From assembly GCA_947624565.1 (NCBI GenBank), contig CANQKX010000008.1, forward strand, positions 1 through 50,652: a stretch of 50,652 bases of DNA. The letters run 5' to 3'. A program made the position numbers and the translations under genes. This DNA is from an uncultured Bacilli bacterium (GTDB taxonomy: Bacteria > Bacillota_I > Bacilli_A > RF39 > UBA660). Every line of letters starts with the position of its first letter. Position 1 is the first letter of the stretch. This document shows, in pieces, positions 17,939 to 26,831 of the stretch. The notes beneath the pieces were generated by a model. It worked only from the letters and a program-made list of their open reading frames with translations. It did no database searches and was not told the DNA's origin.

Positions 17939-18133
17939 ATGATGAATTTTTTTCAAAATTTATTACTTAATACAAAAAGATTAATATTATTTCTTCTTGG
18001 TGTATCATTTTTTATAATATTAACATATCAAATTATTATCTTATTATTTATAACTACTCCACTTAATGCCGTTTTGTTACTTATTGTATTTTTACTTTTA
18101 TGTACCTGTGGTTTCTTCTTCTTTAGGTGTTAA
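17939..18133 (+). CDS. Small hydrophobic protein, 64 aa (tentative)
   Basis: The ORF encodes two long TM helices (~14-34 and ~38-58) joined by a short loop, ending FFFRC. A ribosome site TAGGTGA (17927-17933) precedes two consecutive ATGs at 17939 and 17942; a GTG in frame at 17930 is inside that site. Its 3' end overlaps the 3' end of ysxE on the other strand by 36 bases. Small hydrophobic ORFs arise by chance in AT-rich DNA, but the ribosome site and the absence of another gene here favour a real one. Confidence 0.45.
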   Translation: MMNFFQNLLLNTKRLILFLLGVSFFIILTYQIIILLFITTPLNAVLLLIVFLLLCTCGFFFFRC

Positions 18134-18985
18134 TAAGGCTTCTGTTTTATATATTTTATCTAGTAATTTTCTTACCTTTTTAACCATTTCATATTGATTA
18201 TTATTTATTTGTATTTTATCTGGAATTGAAATAAGAATATTTAATAATAATTTTTCTTCTTGTAATAATGGAAAAATTCTTTCATATTCTTCAAGTAGTA
18301 TAGTAAAATCAAAATCTAATGCATACATGTTATAAAAATTTACAAAATCATATATAGGTAAATCTATCTTACTATTTTCCCAACTTATTAAATAAATATT
18401 TTTATTTTTAATTAGGTTTTCTAATTTTAAATTATTATGAAGAGTTACTACTCTTTTTCTTTTTTTATTTTTTATTAGTTCATACCAATTTTCTAATTCA
18501 TTATTGCAATAATATATACATGAAAAAATTTTTGATATATTTCTTGATATTAAATATTCTGATGGGCTCATATAAATTTTAGATTCAATTATATTAATAA
18601 TATCTAAATAATAATTATTTAGATAATTTATTTTTTGTTTTAAATTCTCATATATATTTTTATATTCATCATAATCTATTTCTTTATAATATGTTGTTTT
18701 ACTATGTAATAATGCAATTAAATGTATTATATCAAATGCCTTTTGACTATCATCATAATTAATATCTTCTAAATATTCAAACATAATATTATCTTTGTCT
18801 TCATCAATTATTTTTGGAAAATAATCAAAATTTCTTGACGATAAATATTTGTATATATTATCTCCTTTATTTTTTTTTAAAGCAAATTGACCTAAAGGTG
18901 TTTGTACTATAGTCGTCTTTCCTTTTATAGTGTATTTACTTACCTTTAGGTCATTTCTATTAAGTATATTTTTAAATTGTTTCAT
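18098..18985 (-). CDS. ysxE: YsxE/CotS-family kinase-like protein
   Basis: 295 aa. It has an aminoglycoside phosphotransferase / CotS-like fold: an N-lobe with TPLGQFALKK (K37/K38 as the ATP-contacting lysine region), a C-lobe catalytic loop HNNLKLENL (183-191), and the metal-binding region ISWENSKIDLPIYDF at ~200-214. The loop aspartate is replaced by Asn185 and the metal-site aspartate region reads SWEN, so it may be a pseudokinase. It overlaps spoVID by 14 bases, the same pair and order as spoVID-ysxE in B. subtilis, where the protein is a spore coat protein. Assignment rests on fold and synteny. Confidence 0.82.
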   Translation of the reverse strand: MKQFKNILNRNDLKVSKYTIKGKTTIVQTPLGQFALKKNKGDNIYKYLSSRNFDYFPKIIDEDKDNIMFEYLEDINYDDSQKAFDIIHLIALLHSKTTYYKEIDYDEYKNIYENLKQKINYLNNYYLDIINIIESKIYMSPSEYLISRNISKIFSCIYYCNNELENWYELIKNKKRKRVVTLHNNLKLENLIKNKNIYLISWENSKIDLPIYDFVNFYNMYALDFDFTILLEEYERIFPLLQEEKLLLNILISIPDKIQINNNQYEMVKKVRKLLDKIYKTEALLTPKEEETTGT

Positions 18986-19751
18986 TATTTATGTATGGTA
19001 TGATTAATTTATTTCCTACACTTATTTGTTCAATATTATTATATTCTTTTATTTCATCAATACTTATTGAATATTTAGAACAAATAGAGTCAATATTATC
19101 ATTTTCTCTAACTATATGTACATAATAACTTACATATTTTTCATCTTTATCACTGAAATTATTAAATATTGAAGCAATAGTATCGTTATTATCAACTTGA
19201 TAATCTACTTTTTGAATATTTTCATTTGTTTGCATGAATAAATCGTCTATTTTATTATCATTCATATCATTTTCCTCCTTGCTATCAAATATGTCATCAA
19301 AAATTTCTATTTCTTCTTCATCATCAATTATTTTATCTTCATTTCTAGCCTCTATTATTACAGAGGGTTTTATTTCTTCTTCTATTTCTATTTCTTTTTC
19401 TGTATCTTCATTTTCTTCGATACTAACAAGTTCAACACCCTCAATTAATACATCGATATTAACTCTTAAAATTTCTTCGTTTATTATTTCATATTTAAAA
19501 TCATCAATATCTATTTTTATTCGATCCATATCGTATTTTGTATCAAGTGTAATATCAAATGGAAGTCCATGAATAAATGGTTCAGTATTTACTGAAGAAT
19601 CATTCATTTTATAATCCCCACTTATTATAAATTCCCCACTTATTACATTATTTTCAGATATTGTTAAATTGTGCTCAAGTGAAATACTAATAACTTCATA
19701 AATTTTAGTGTTAAATTTTATATCTTTACTGAAAGGTATTATTTTTTTCAT
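18972..19751 (-). CDS. spoVID: SpoVID-like spore coat morphogenetic protein
   Basis: 259 aa, shorter than B. subtilis SpoVID. The N-terminal ~115 residues match the SpoVID domain: EVISISLEHNLTISENNVIS, a GEFIISGDYK strand, PFIHGLPFDITLDTKYD and INEEILRVNIDVLIEGVEL. The middle (~115-175) is a very acidic linker. The C-terminus (~208-256) is a LysM domain: YVHIVRENDNIDSICSKYSI and then VGNKLIIPYI. In B. subtilis it encases the forespore with coat layers and interacts with SafA. Synteny with ysxE, lon, tig and valS supports the call. This is one of the clearest signs of sporulation in the window. Confidence 0.88.
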   Translation of the reverse strand: MKKIIPFSKDIKFNTKIYEVISISLEHNLTISENNVISGEFIISGDYKMNDSSVNTEPFIHGLPFDITLDTKYDMDRIKIDIDDFKYEIINEEILRVNIDVLIEGVELVSIEENEDTEKEIEIEEEIKPSVIIEARNEDKIIDDEEEIEIFDDIFDSKEENDMNDNKIDDLFMQTNENIQKVDYQVDNNDTIASIFNNFSDKDEKYVSYYVHIVRENDNIDSICSKYSISIDEIKEYNNIEQISVGNKLIIPYINNETI

Positions 19752-19781
19752 TTAATCATCCTCACTTCTACTTAATAATAT

Positions 19782-19810
19782 TAAAAAGAGTTCAATTTTA
19801 GAACTCTTTA
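19782..19810 (-). terminator. Intrinsic terminator after lon
   Basis: AAAGAGTTC pairs with GAACTCTTT around a 7-base loop, followed by UUUUUAAU on the minus strand. Confidence 0.8.
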
Positions 19811-22120
19811 TTTAAATAAATAATCAAATATTTCATAATAATTTTCAACATATATTATATTTAATGAATCTAATACTTCCTTTGGTATATCATCTTCATC
19901 TATAATATTTTCTTTAGGTATAAAAACTGTTTTGATTTGAGAATTAAATGCAGATATTAATTTTTCTTTAAGTCCTCCTATTGCAAGTACATTACCATTT
20001 AATGTTATTTCTCCTGTCATAGCTACTATATTATCTACTTTTTTATTTAAAAAGGAACTTATCATTGAAGTAACTAATGTTATTCCTGCACTAGGTCCAT
20101 CTTTTGGAATTGCTCCATTAGTAGCATTTACATGAATATCATTATTTTCTAATAATTTTAAATCGATTCCGAATCTTTTATGATTAGCTTTTACAAAACC
20201 AATAGCAACTGATGCACTTTCTTTCATTACATCACCTAAAGATCCGGTCATTATTATATTACCTTTACCTTTGTAGTATGTTGTTTCTATTTGAAGAATA
20301 CTGCCACCATATTTTGTATATGCAAGTCCATTAACAATCCCACTACTAGATATTATTGTGTTATCTATATCAAAATATATTTTTTTACCTAGATAATCTT
20401 CTACATTGTTGATAGTTATAGTTTTTTTAACTCTTTTACCAGTTTCTACAATATTTCTAGCAATCTTTCTCATTATACTTGAAAGAACTCTTTCAAGTTC
20501 TCTAACACCTGCTTCTTTTGTATAACTTTGAATTACATATTTTAATGTATCATCATCTATAGTAATATTGCTTTTTGTTAATCCATTTTGTTTTAGTAAT
20601 TTATCAAACATATAATTTTTTACAATATCTATTTTTTCAAAGATAGTGTATGACGATAATCTTACAATTTCTAGTCTATCTGCAAGTGCATATGGAATAT
20701 CAGATTCTGAATTTGCAGTTAATATAAACATCACATTAGATAAATCATATGCTTCTTCAATATAATTATCATAGAATAATGAATTTTGTTCTGGATCTAA
20801 TACTTCAAGTAAACAACTAGCAGGATCACCTTTTATATCTTTTGTCATTTTATCTATTTCATCAATTAAAAATACTGGATTATTAACTTTTGCTTTTATC
20901 ATTCCATTTATAATTCTACCAGGAGCTGCTCCTAAATATGTCCTTCTATGACCAATTATTTCAGCCTCATCATTTACTCCTCCTACTGAAACTTTTACAA
21001 ATTTTCTATTCAACGCTTTTGCAATTGAATAAGCAAATGATGTTTTACCAATACCAGGTGGACCTACTAAACATAAAATTGGACTTTTTATTGAAGAAGT
21101 TAATTGTTTTACAGATATATATTCTAGTATTCTATTTTTTACATTTCTTAATCCAAAATGTGTATCATCTAAACATTTTTCAATTTTTTGAATATCTTTA
21201 ACATCATTTGTATATGTATCAAAAGGTAATGATAATACTGTATCAATATAATTTTTTACTATAGATATTTCTGGTGATGTTTGAGGTAAAATCTCATATC
21301 TTTTCAATTCCTTATATAATTTTTCTTTTATATTATCTGAGCATTTAGTTTTACTTATAGTATTTTTTAATTCATTTATTTCATCTTCTTTAGAAGAATC
21401 TTCACCTAATTCTTTTTTTATTAGATTTAATTTTTCCCTTAATATATAATCTTTTTGTGATTTATCAAGTTCAATTTTTACTTTTTTTTCTAAATTCTTT
21501 TCTAATTGACTAATATTCTTTTCTTGTGAAATCAATTTGATTAATTCTTCTGCTCGAACAGAAGCGTCATTTTCATATATAAATTTATTTTTATTTTCAA
21601 AATTTAAAGGTAGTATATTTGAAATTATATCAGTTAATTTATCTATAGAATTTTCTTCGTTTAGTTTAATCATTATATTATTAGAAATATCAGGAATTGA
21701 ATAAACATATGATGAAAATTGTTTTTTTAATATTCTAAGAACTGCTTGAGTTTTATCTTTATCATGTTTTACTATTTGAAAAGGTCCAATAATTGCATTT
21801 AATTTTTTGTCTTCTTCTAATATATAATCATATATTTTTGCTCTATTTATACCAGTTATACTAATTCTTATACGATTATTAGGAAGTTCAAAATTATTAT
21901 CTATTTTTCCTATAATACCTACTTTAGGTAATTTTTTTATTTCAATATTTTCATCTAAAATAGTATTAGTGAAAATAAGTAAAATATATTTATCGTGTTC
22001 ATCTATTGACTTATTTATAATGTATTTATCTAAGTCATCAGATATTTCTAATTTTATTTCACCATGGGGAAGTAAAATTATATTTCTTAAAACAATTACT
22101 GGTAGTTTTGTTTTTATCAT
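19808..22120 (-). CDS. lon: ATP-dependent protease La (LonA)
   Basis: 770 aa, normal for LonA. The N-terminal substrate-binding domain starts LPVIVLRNIILLPHGE. A coiled coil follows, then the AAA+ module with GPPGIGKTS (Walker A), PVFLIDEIDKM (Walker B) and arginine-finger region. The C-terminal serine protease domain has the catalytic Ser in KDGPSAGITL and the Lys in GGLKEKL. It degrades misfolded and regulatory proteins in the cytosol. It has its own promoter (TTGACA-N16-TATAAT) and GAGGAGG ribosome site. In B. subtilis clpX and lonB lie between tig and lonA; both are absent here. Confidence 0.98.
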   Translation of the reverse strand: MIKTKLPVIVLRNIILLPHGEIKLEISDDLDKYIINKSIDEHDKYILLIFTNTILDENIEIKKLPKVGIIGKIDNNFELPNNRIRISITGINRAKIYDYILEEDKKLNAIIGPFQIVKHDKDKTQAVLRILKKQFSSYVYSIPDISNNIMIKLNEENSIDKLTDIISNILPLNFENKNKFIYENDASVRAEELIKLISQEKNISQLEKNLEKKVKIELDKSQKDYILREKLNLIKKELGEDSSKEDEINELKNTISKTKCSDNIKEKLYKELKRYEILPQTSPEISIVKNYIDTVLSLPFDTYTNDVKDIQKIEKCLDDTHFGLRNVKNRILEYISVKQLTSSIKSPILCLVGPPGIGKTSFAYSIAKALNRKFVKVSVGGVNDEAEIIGHRRTYLGAAPGRIINGMIKAKVNNPVFLIDEIDKMTKDIKGDPASCLLEVLDPEQNSLFYDNYIEEAYDLSNVMFILTANSESDIPYALADRLEIVRLSSYTIFEKIDIVKNYMFDKLLKQNGLTKSNITIDDDTLKYVIQSYTKEAGVRELERVLSSIMRKIARNIVETGKRVKKTITINNVEDYLGKKIYFDIDNTIISSSGIVNGLAYTKYGGSILQIETTYYKGKGNIIMTGSLGDVMKESASVAIGFVKANHKRFGIDLKLLENNDIHVNATNGAIPKDGPSAGITLVTSMISSFLNKKVDNIVAMTGEITLNGNVLAIGGLKEKLISAFNSQIKTVFIPKENIIDEDDIPKEVLDSLNIIYVENYYEIFDYLFK

Positions 22121-22159
22121 TTTTTACCTCCTCATCAAGTTATTTATCAAACATTGTTT

Positions 22160-22187
22160 ATTATAATTTTTTTAAAAAAATTGTCAA
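22160..22187 (-). promoter_or_regulatory. Sigma-A promoter of lon
   Basis: TTGACA (22187-22182) and TATAAT (22165-22160) on the minus strand, spacer 16. No CIRCE or CtsR-like repeat was seen beside it. Confidence 0.8.
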
Positions 22188-22188
22188 T

Positions 22189-22218
22189 AAAAAAAGTATA
22201 GTTTATATACTTTTTTTA
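22189..22218 (-). terminator. Intrinsic terminator after tig
   Basis: AAAAAAAGTATA pairs with TATACTTTTTTT around a 5-base loop, followed by a U-rich tract; just past the tig stop. Confidence 0.85.
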
Positions 22219-23457
22219 TTGTTTTATTATTTCTAATGCTTTTTGCATTTGCATATCATATTTCATCATATCAATACCACCAAGTTCTTTTAACAAATCA
22301 TCTTTAGACATTTTATATTTATTTGCCATTTCTTCTATTTCTTTATTTGCTTGTTCATCAGTGATTTCAATTTTTTCAAGTTTTACAATTTCTTCTAACA
22401 TAAATCTATATTTAACTCTTTTTTCTGCTTCTGGTTTCATTTGCTCTTTTAATGCTTCTTCATTAGAGTTTGTAAATTGATAGAACATTTCAAGAGTAAT
22501 TCCTTGCATTTTTAAATTTTCTTCATATTGATGAATCATAGTGTGTGCTTCTTCATCAATTAATTCATCAGGGATATCTACTGTAGTATTTTTTGCAACT
22601 TCTTCTAACAAATCATCTACATACTTATTTTCAAGTTCATATTCTTTTTTAACTTTTAGATCTTCTTTAATAAAATCCTTTAATTGTTCTTCAGTTTCTA
22701 CATTATCATAACCTAAATCTTTAAAGAATTCTTCATCTACTTTAGGTAACTTTTTTTCCTTTACTTCATGAACTTTTATTTTAAATACTACTTTTTGACC
22801 TTTTAGTTCTTCTGAAGCATAATCTTCAGGGAAAGTAACATTTATATCTTTTTCATCGCCAGATTTTAAGCCAATCAATTGTTCTTCAAATCCTGGTATA
22901 AAAGTATTACTTCCAATTTCTAAAGAATAATTTTCACCTTTCCCACCTTCAAATGCTATACCATCTTTAAATCCTTCAAAATCAATAATTGCTGTATCTC
23001 CATTTACTATTTTGCCATTTTTTGTTACTATATCTGCATATTGACTTCTTAGATAATTTATTCTTTCATCTACTTCTTTATTAGTTATTGTTGCTTTGTC
23101 TTTTTTTACATTTAAACCTTTGTATTTTTTTATTTTTACTTCTGGTTTAGTAATAATTTTAAAAGTTAATATTAATGAATCTTTACTAATATCTTTTATA
23201 TCTATTGTAGGTTGCATAATAGGTATTAGTTTACTATCATTAAGTGCTTTTTCGTATGCACTTGGTAGTACATAGTTAATAGCATCTTCGTATAATGATT
23301 GAATACCATAGTTTTTCTCAAATATATCTCTAGGTACTTTACCTTTTCTAAAACCATTTACTTTAGCATTTTTTACATTCTTTTGAAATGATTTATCAAG
23401 TGCTTTTTCCCAATCATTCTTTTCTATTTTTATCTCTATTTCATGAACGTTTTTCAT
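22216..23457 (-). CDS. tig: Trigger factor
   Basis: 413 aa. The N-terminal ribosome-binding domain carries VNGFRKGKVPRDIFEKNYG (the family signature, ~33-51). The FKBP-type PPIase domain (~150-235) contains GDTAIIDFEGFKDG and GFEEQLIGLKSGDEK. The C-terminal helical chaperone domain (~240-413) is intact. It binds nascent chains at the ribosome exit tunnel and folds them. It has its own promoter and terminator, and lies upstream of lon as in many Firmicutes. Confidence 0.98.
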   Translation of the reverse strand: MKNVHEIEIKIEKNDWEKALDKSFQKNVKNAKVNGFRKGKVPRDIFEKNYGIQSLYEDAINYVLPSAYEKALNDSKLIPIMQPTIDIKDISKDSLILTFKIITKPEVKIKKYKGLNVKKDKATITNKEVDERINYLRSQYADIVTKNGKIVNGDTAIIDFEGFKDGIAFEGGKGENYSLEIGSNTFIPGFEEQLIGLKSGDEKDINVTFPEDYASEELKGQKVVFKIKVHEVKEKKLPKVDEEFFKDLGYDNVETEEQLKDFIKEDLKVKKEYELENKYVDDLLEEVAKNTTVDIPDELIDEEAHTMIHQYEENLKMQGITLEMFYQFTNSNEEALKEQMKPEAEKRVKYRFMLEEIVKLEKIEITDEQANKEIEEMANKYKMSKDDLLKELGGIDMMKYDMQMQKALEIIKQ

Positions 23458-23482
23458 AAAATTCCTCCTTAAAATCTATTTT

Positions 23483-23511
23483 ATTATATAATAAAATCAG
23501 TATTATATCAA
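23483..23511 (-). promoter_or_regulatory. Sigma-A promoter of tig
   Basis: TTGATA (23511-23506) and TATAAT (23488-23483) on the minus strand, spacer 17. Confidence 0.75.
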
Positions 23512-23512
23512 G

Positions 23513-23536
23513 AAAAAAAGCAATATAAATTGCTTA
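23513..23536 (-). terminator. Intrinsic terminator after greA
   Basis: The AAGCAATT/AATTGCTT-type stem on the minus strand is followed by UUUUUU, 50 bases past the greA stop. Confidence 0.75.
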
Positions 23537-23587
23537 AATGTAAAATATATACAATAATTAAAAATTTAACTATATATAAGAGAAAAA

Positions 23588-24058
23588 CTATTTTATTGAA
23601 ATAACTTCTACTTGATAGTTTCCATTTGGACTTTCAACTAAAACAATATCTCCTACTTTTTTACCTAAAATAACTTTAGCAATTGGAGATTCATTTGAAA
23701 TTTTATTTTCAAAAGGGTCTGCTTCAGTGCTACCAACTATTTTATATGTTTCTATTTCATCATCTTCTATATATTTAATTTCTACTGTAGAACCTATTGT
23801 TACTTCATTTGATAATCCTTCTTCAATTATAGTTGCATTTTCTATTAAATATTCTAATTCTCTAATTCTTGATTCTATTTGTCCTTGTTTTTCTCTTGCT
23901 GCATGATATTCAGCATTTTCAGATAAATCACCAAGAGCTCTTGCTTCCTTTATTGCATTTATTACTTCTGGTCTAACATTAACTGTTAAATTTTCCAATT
24001 CTTTTTTTAGTTCATTTAGCCCTTCTTTTGTTATAAAATTTTCTTGTTTTGTTGTCAT
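23588..24058 (-). CDS. greA: Transcription elongation factor GreA
   Basis: 156 aa from the ATG at 24058, placed 9 bases after GGAG; an ATG nine bases upstream overlaps the ribosome site and is unlikely. The N-terminal coiled coil (~1-75) enters the RNA polymerase secondary channel: EGLNELKKELENL and then AREALGDLSENAEYHAAREKQ-type signature (first part ARALGDLSENAEYHAAREKQ). The C-terminal FKBP-like domain contains the SPIAKVILGKKVGD motif. GreA rescues backtracked polymerase by transcript cleavage. It closes the yrr region as in B. subtilis, where udk also intervenes. Confidence 0.98.
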   Translation of the reverse strand: MTTKQENFITKEGLNELKKELENLTVNVRPEVINAIKEARALGDLSENAEYHAAREKQGQIESRIRELEYLIENATIIEEGLSNEVTIGSTVEIKYIEDDEIETYKIVGSTEADPFENKISNESPIAKVILGKKVGDIVLVESPNGNYQVEVISIK

Positions 24059-24102
24059 TATTAACATCTCCTTTTAAACTTTATAATAGAAAGCATGCAA
24101 AA

Positions 24103-24131
24103 ATAATACTACATTTTATTATATTTGTCAA
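24103..24131 (-). promoter_or_regulatory. Promoter of greA
   Basis: TTGACA (24131-24126) overlaps the end of the upstream U32 gene and is followed by a 17-base spacer and TATTAT (24108-24103). greA can therefore be transcribed separately from the yrr operon. Confidence 0.75.
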
Positions 24132-25336
24132 CTAAAAAAATTAACACGAATTAAATCGTTTTTACTAACGATTTTATCGCAAGGTATCTTAATTATTTCT
24201 TTAGGATGTTTAGCACAATCAATGTATTCATTATTTTCATTTTTAATATATGAAACTACCAAATTAAATGAATCCTTATTTGGCCCAAATATATTTATTT
24301 TATCTCCAACTTTAAAATAATTTCTTTGTTGCAAAATAATTTCTTTATTTTCTTTATCATAATCAATGACAATACCTAAAAAATCTTGATTTGTTATTTC
24401 TTCTCTACCACTATAATATTGTTCCTTTTCTGTAGGAAATTTATCATAGTATTGATCAGTTGTTTCTCTATTTGCACACCTATATAATTCAATTTCATCT
24501 TTTTTATTATATTTATAATTTTCTTTATCTTTTAAATATCTATCAATAATTCTTCTATATACACTTATTATTGTTGCAACATAGTAAACAGATTTCATTC
24601 TTCCTTCAATTTTAAAAGATTTAACTCCCATATCAATAAGTTCAGGAATATATTTTAATAATGATAAATCTTTAGGCGAAATTGCAAAATCTATATTACT
24701 ATTTAATTTTGATTTATACTCATCATATAAATCAAAATTCCATCTACATATTTGCGCACATCCACCTCTGTTTGAGTCTCTATTTGTCATGTAATTTGAA
24801 AGCATACATCTACCACTATAACATGTACACATCGCGCCATGTATAAATACTTCTATATCCATATTAGTTTTATTAATAATATCTTTAATTGCATTTTTAT
24901 CTGTTTCTCTTGCAAGTACAATTCTTTTTACGCCTTCATTTTTATAAAATTTGACTGCCTCTTTATTCAAAACACTAGTTTGAGTGCTTAAATGAACTTC
25001 TAAATTAATATTATTTTCTTTTAATAAATCTATTATAAATATATCACATATTATAATTGCATCTACTTTTATTTTTTCTAATTTTTTTAAATAATCTATT
25101 AATCCGTCAAAATCATCTTCATGAAAAACCATATTAACTGTAACGTATACCTTTGCATTATGTTTATGAGCAAACTCTACTCCTTCTTTTATCTCATCAA
25201 TTGTAAAATTTGTAGTATTTGCACGCAAATTAAATTTTTTACCACCTATATATACAGCATCTGCACCATACATAATAGCCCATTTTAATTTTTCTAAATC
25301 TCCTGCTGGAGCAAGTAATTCTATTTTATTCATCAT
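24128..25336 (-). CDS. yrrO: U32 family peptidase-like protein (YrrO/RlhA type)
   Basis: 402 aa. The N-terminal TIM-barrel-like half starts IELLAPAGDLEKLKWAIMYGADAVYIGG, of which the first LLAPAGDLEKLKWA residues are diagnostic. The Cys-rich core includes FIHGAMCTCYSGRCMLSNYM and then RGGCAQICRW, the U32 signature with iron-sulfur-like cysteines. The C-terminal beta domain is present. Homologs modify RNA (RlhA, TrhP for 5-hydroxycytidine or hydroxyuridine), so tRNA/rRNA hydroxylation is more likely than proteolysis. It is translationally coupled to yrrN (stop and start overlap), matching B. subtilis yrrN-yrrO (TrhP1/TrhP2). Confidence 0.93.
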   Translation of the reverse strand: MMNKIELLAPAGDLEKLKWAIMYGADAVYIGGKKFNLRANTTNFTIDEIKEGVEFAHKHNAKVYVTVNMVFHEDDFDGLIDYLKKLEKIKVDAIIICDIFIIDLLKENNINLEVHLSTQTSVLNKEAVKFYKNEGVKRIVLARETDKNAIKDIINKTNMDIEVFIHGAMCTCYSGRCMLSNYMTNRDSNRGGCAQICRWNFDLYDEYKSKLNSNIDFAISPKDLSLLKYIPELIDMGVKSFKIEGRMKSVYYVATIISVYRRIIDRYLKDKENYKYNKKDEIELYRCANRETTDQYYDKFPTEKEQYYSGREEITNQDFLGIVIDYDKENKEIILQQRNYFKVGDKINIFGPNKDSFNLVVSYIKNENNEYIDCAKHPKEIIKIPCDKIVSKNDLIRVNFFS

Positions 25337-26228
25337 TTTTCACCTTATATATTGTTTTTTTATTTAAAAATCCATTATATGTATTATTATAACAATTTGA
25401 ATCTATAACTTGTTTTAATTTGTTTGCAAATTCTTCATCTGTTGGACATCTTTTTAATGCTAGAAATGCTTCAATAACATTATAAAATGCGGCTTCTTCA
25501 ATCATATAATCATCTAGTATTATAGTTGTATTAATGTTTTCATTGATTAATTTTTTGTATTCTAGAATACCATTTAATATTTTACCAGTAAAAAAGTTTG
25601 TATTATCATCTTCTACAACTATATAAAATTCATCACTAGATTTTTCTTTAAAGTAATACTTTCTTTTTGGATCTTTTTTTATTTTTGCATATTTAAAATA
25701 ATTTGTTATTAATTTTCTAGATGATGTAGCCATTTTATTAAATCCAAAAAGTTTTATGAAACATGATGCAGTAGTATTTTTAACAATTTTGATATATTCG
25801 TCTAATGTAATTTCTGAACTACAAAAGAACCCATTAATTCCTCTTTTTTGTAAGAAATTAATTGTTTTAGAATTAGTTACTAATTTACAATGCCAAATAA
25901 GATTAATATTTAAATTTTTTTCCTTTACTATATTTAATACAGCCATATCAGAAAAAACTATTGCATTAACTTCTAGTTTACTAATTTTATAAATTAAAGA
26001 CTCTAAATTTTTAATTTCATTATTGAAATAGATTTTATTTAGTGATATATAAATTTTCTTATTTTTTTCATTTAATATTTTACATATTTTATTTAGTTCT
26101 TTTTCTTTAACATAATTATTAAAGTTTTCACTATAACCTTCAATACCTATTATAAAACCATCAATATCGTTTTCCATAAAAAACTTAAAATTTTCTATAT
26201 TTGGGAAAGGTATGATTATATTATTCAT
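25326..26228 (-). CDS. yrrN: U32-family paralog (YrrN/TrhP1 type)
   Basis: 300 aa. It resembles the N-terminal barrel of U32 proteins: FKFFMENDIDGFIIGIEGYS, VNAIVFSDMAVLNIVKE and LIWHCKLVTNSKTINFLQKR. It lacks the Cys-rich motif of its partner. This agrees with B. subtilis YrrN (TrhP1), which pairs with YrrO (TrhP2) in tRNA U34 5-hydroxylation. It overlaps the yrrM stop by eight bases and the yrrO start by eleven, so the three are coupled. Confidence 0.87.
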   Translation of the reverse strand: MNNIIIPFPNIENFKFFMENDIDGFIIGIEGYSENFNNYVKEKELNKICKILNEKNKKIYISLNKIYFNNEIKNLESLIYKISKLEVNAIVFSDMAVLNIVKEKNLNINLIWHCKLVTNSKTINFLQKRGINGFFCSSEITLDEYIKIVKNTTASCFIKLFGFNKMATSSRKLITNYFKYAKIKKDPKRKYYFKEKSSDEFYIVVEDDNTNFFTGKILNGILEYKKLINENINTTIILDDYMIEEAAFYNVIEAFLALKRCPTDEEFANKLKQVIDSNCYNNTYNGFLNKKTIYKVKNDE

Positions 26229-26820
26229 TTAATACATCCTTTTTGAATGTTATAGCAATACCATCTCCAACCTTATAAAATTTAGTATTAAATTCTTCAT
26301 TATCACTTAAAAAATCTATGTATTTTTTTAATTTAGTTACTAATTGCCTTAAATTTTTACTTTTTATAGTTTTAATATTTTCTACATATCCATGAAAATC
26401 AATATTATCACTTACTATAAAACCATCTTCTACTAAATTATCCTTATATTTATTAAAAAAGTTTAAATATTGACCTTTTGCAGCATCAATAAATATTAAA
26501 TCATATTTATCCTTTAATTCTATATTTAAAGCATCTGCAAGTATTAAAGTAATTCTTTTTTCCAAATTACATTTTTTAATATTTTTAATTGCTTCAATAT
26601 ATTTTTCTTGATCTCTTTCTATTGAAACAACATTAACATCATCATTTACTAAAGCCATATTAATAGCCGAATATCCAATTGCAGTTCCTATTTCAAGTAT
26701 TGATTTTATATTATTTTTTTCAATAAATTTGCATAAAAAATTCATACTCTTTTTTTGCATAATAGGTACGCTTTTTTCTTCAGCATATTTTTCCATTTCT
26801 TGAATTACTTCACTATACAT
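26221..26820 (-). CDS. trmR: O-methyltransferase family 3 (YrrM/TrmR)
   Basis: 199 aa from the ATG at 26820, which has an AGAGGTG ribosome site; a longer ORF upstream lacks one. It is a SAM-dependent methyltransferase with ILEIGTAIGYSAINMAL (motif I, ~43-59), NVVSIERDQEKY (motif II) and YDLIFIDAAKGQY. In B. subtilis YrrM (TrmR) methylates 5-hydroxyuridine at tRNA position 34 to mo5U. Here it sits directly before the two U32 hydroxylation genes, giving a complete ho5U-to-mo5U module. Confidence 0.92.
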   Translation of the reverse strand: MYSEVIQEMEKYAEEKSVPIMQKKSMNFLCKFIEKNNIKSILEIGTAIGYSAINMALVNDDVNVVSIERDQEKYIEAIKNIKKCNLEKRITLILADALNIELKDKYDLIFIDAAKGQYLNFFNKYKDNLVEDGFIVSDNIDFHGYVENIKTIKSKNLRQLVTKLKKYIDFLSDNEEFNTKFYKVGDGIAITFKKDVLNE

Positions 26821-26831
26821 AAAACACCTCT

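Noticed and set aside
19234-19572. Ser/Ile-rich plus-strand ORF of 112 codons
   Set aside because: It is the antisense of the acidic linker of spoVID, which gives artificial Ser/Ile richness.
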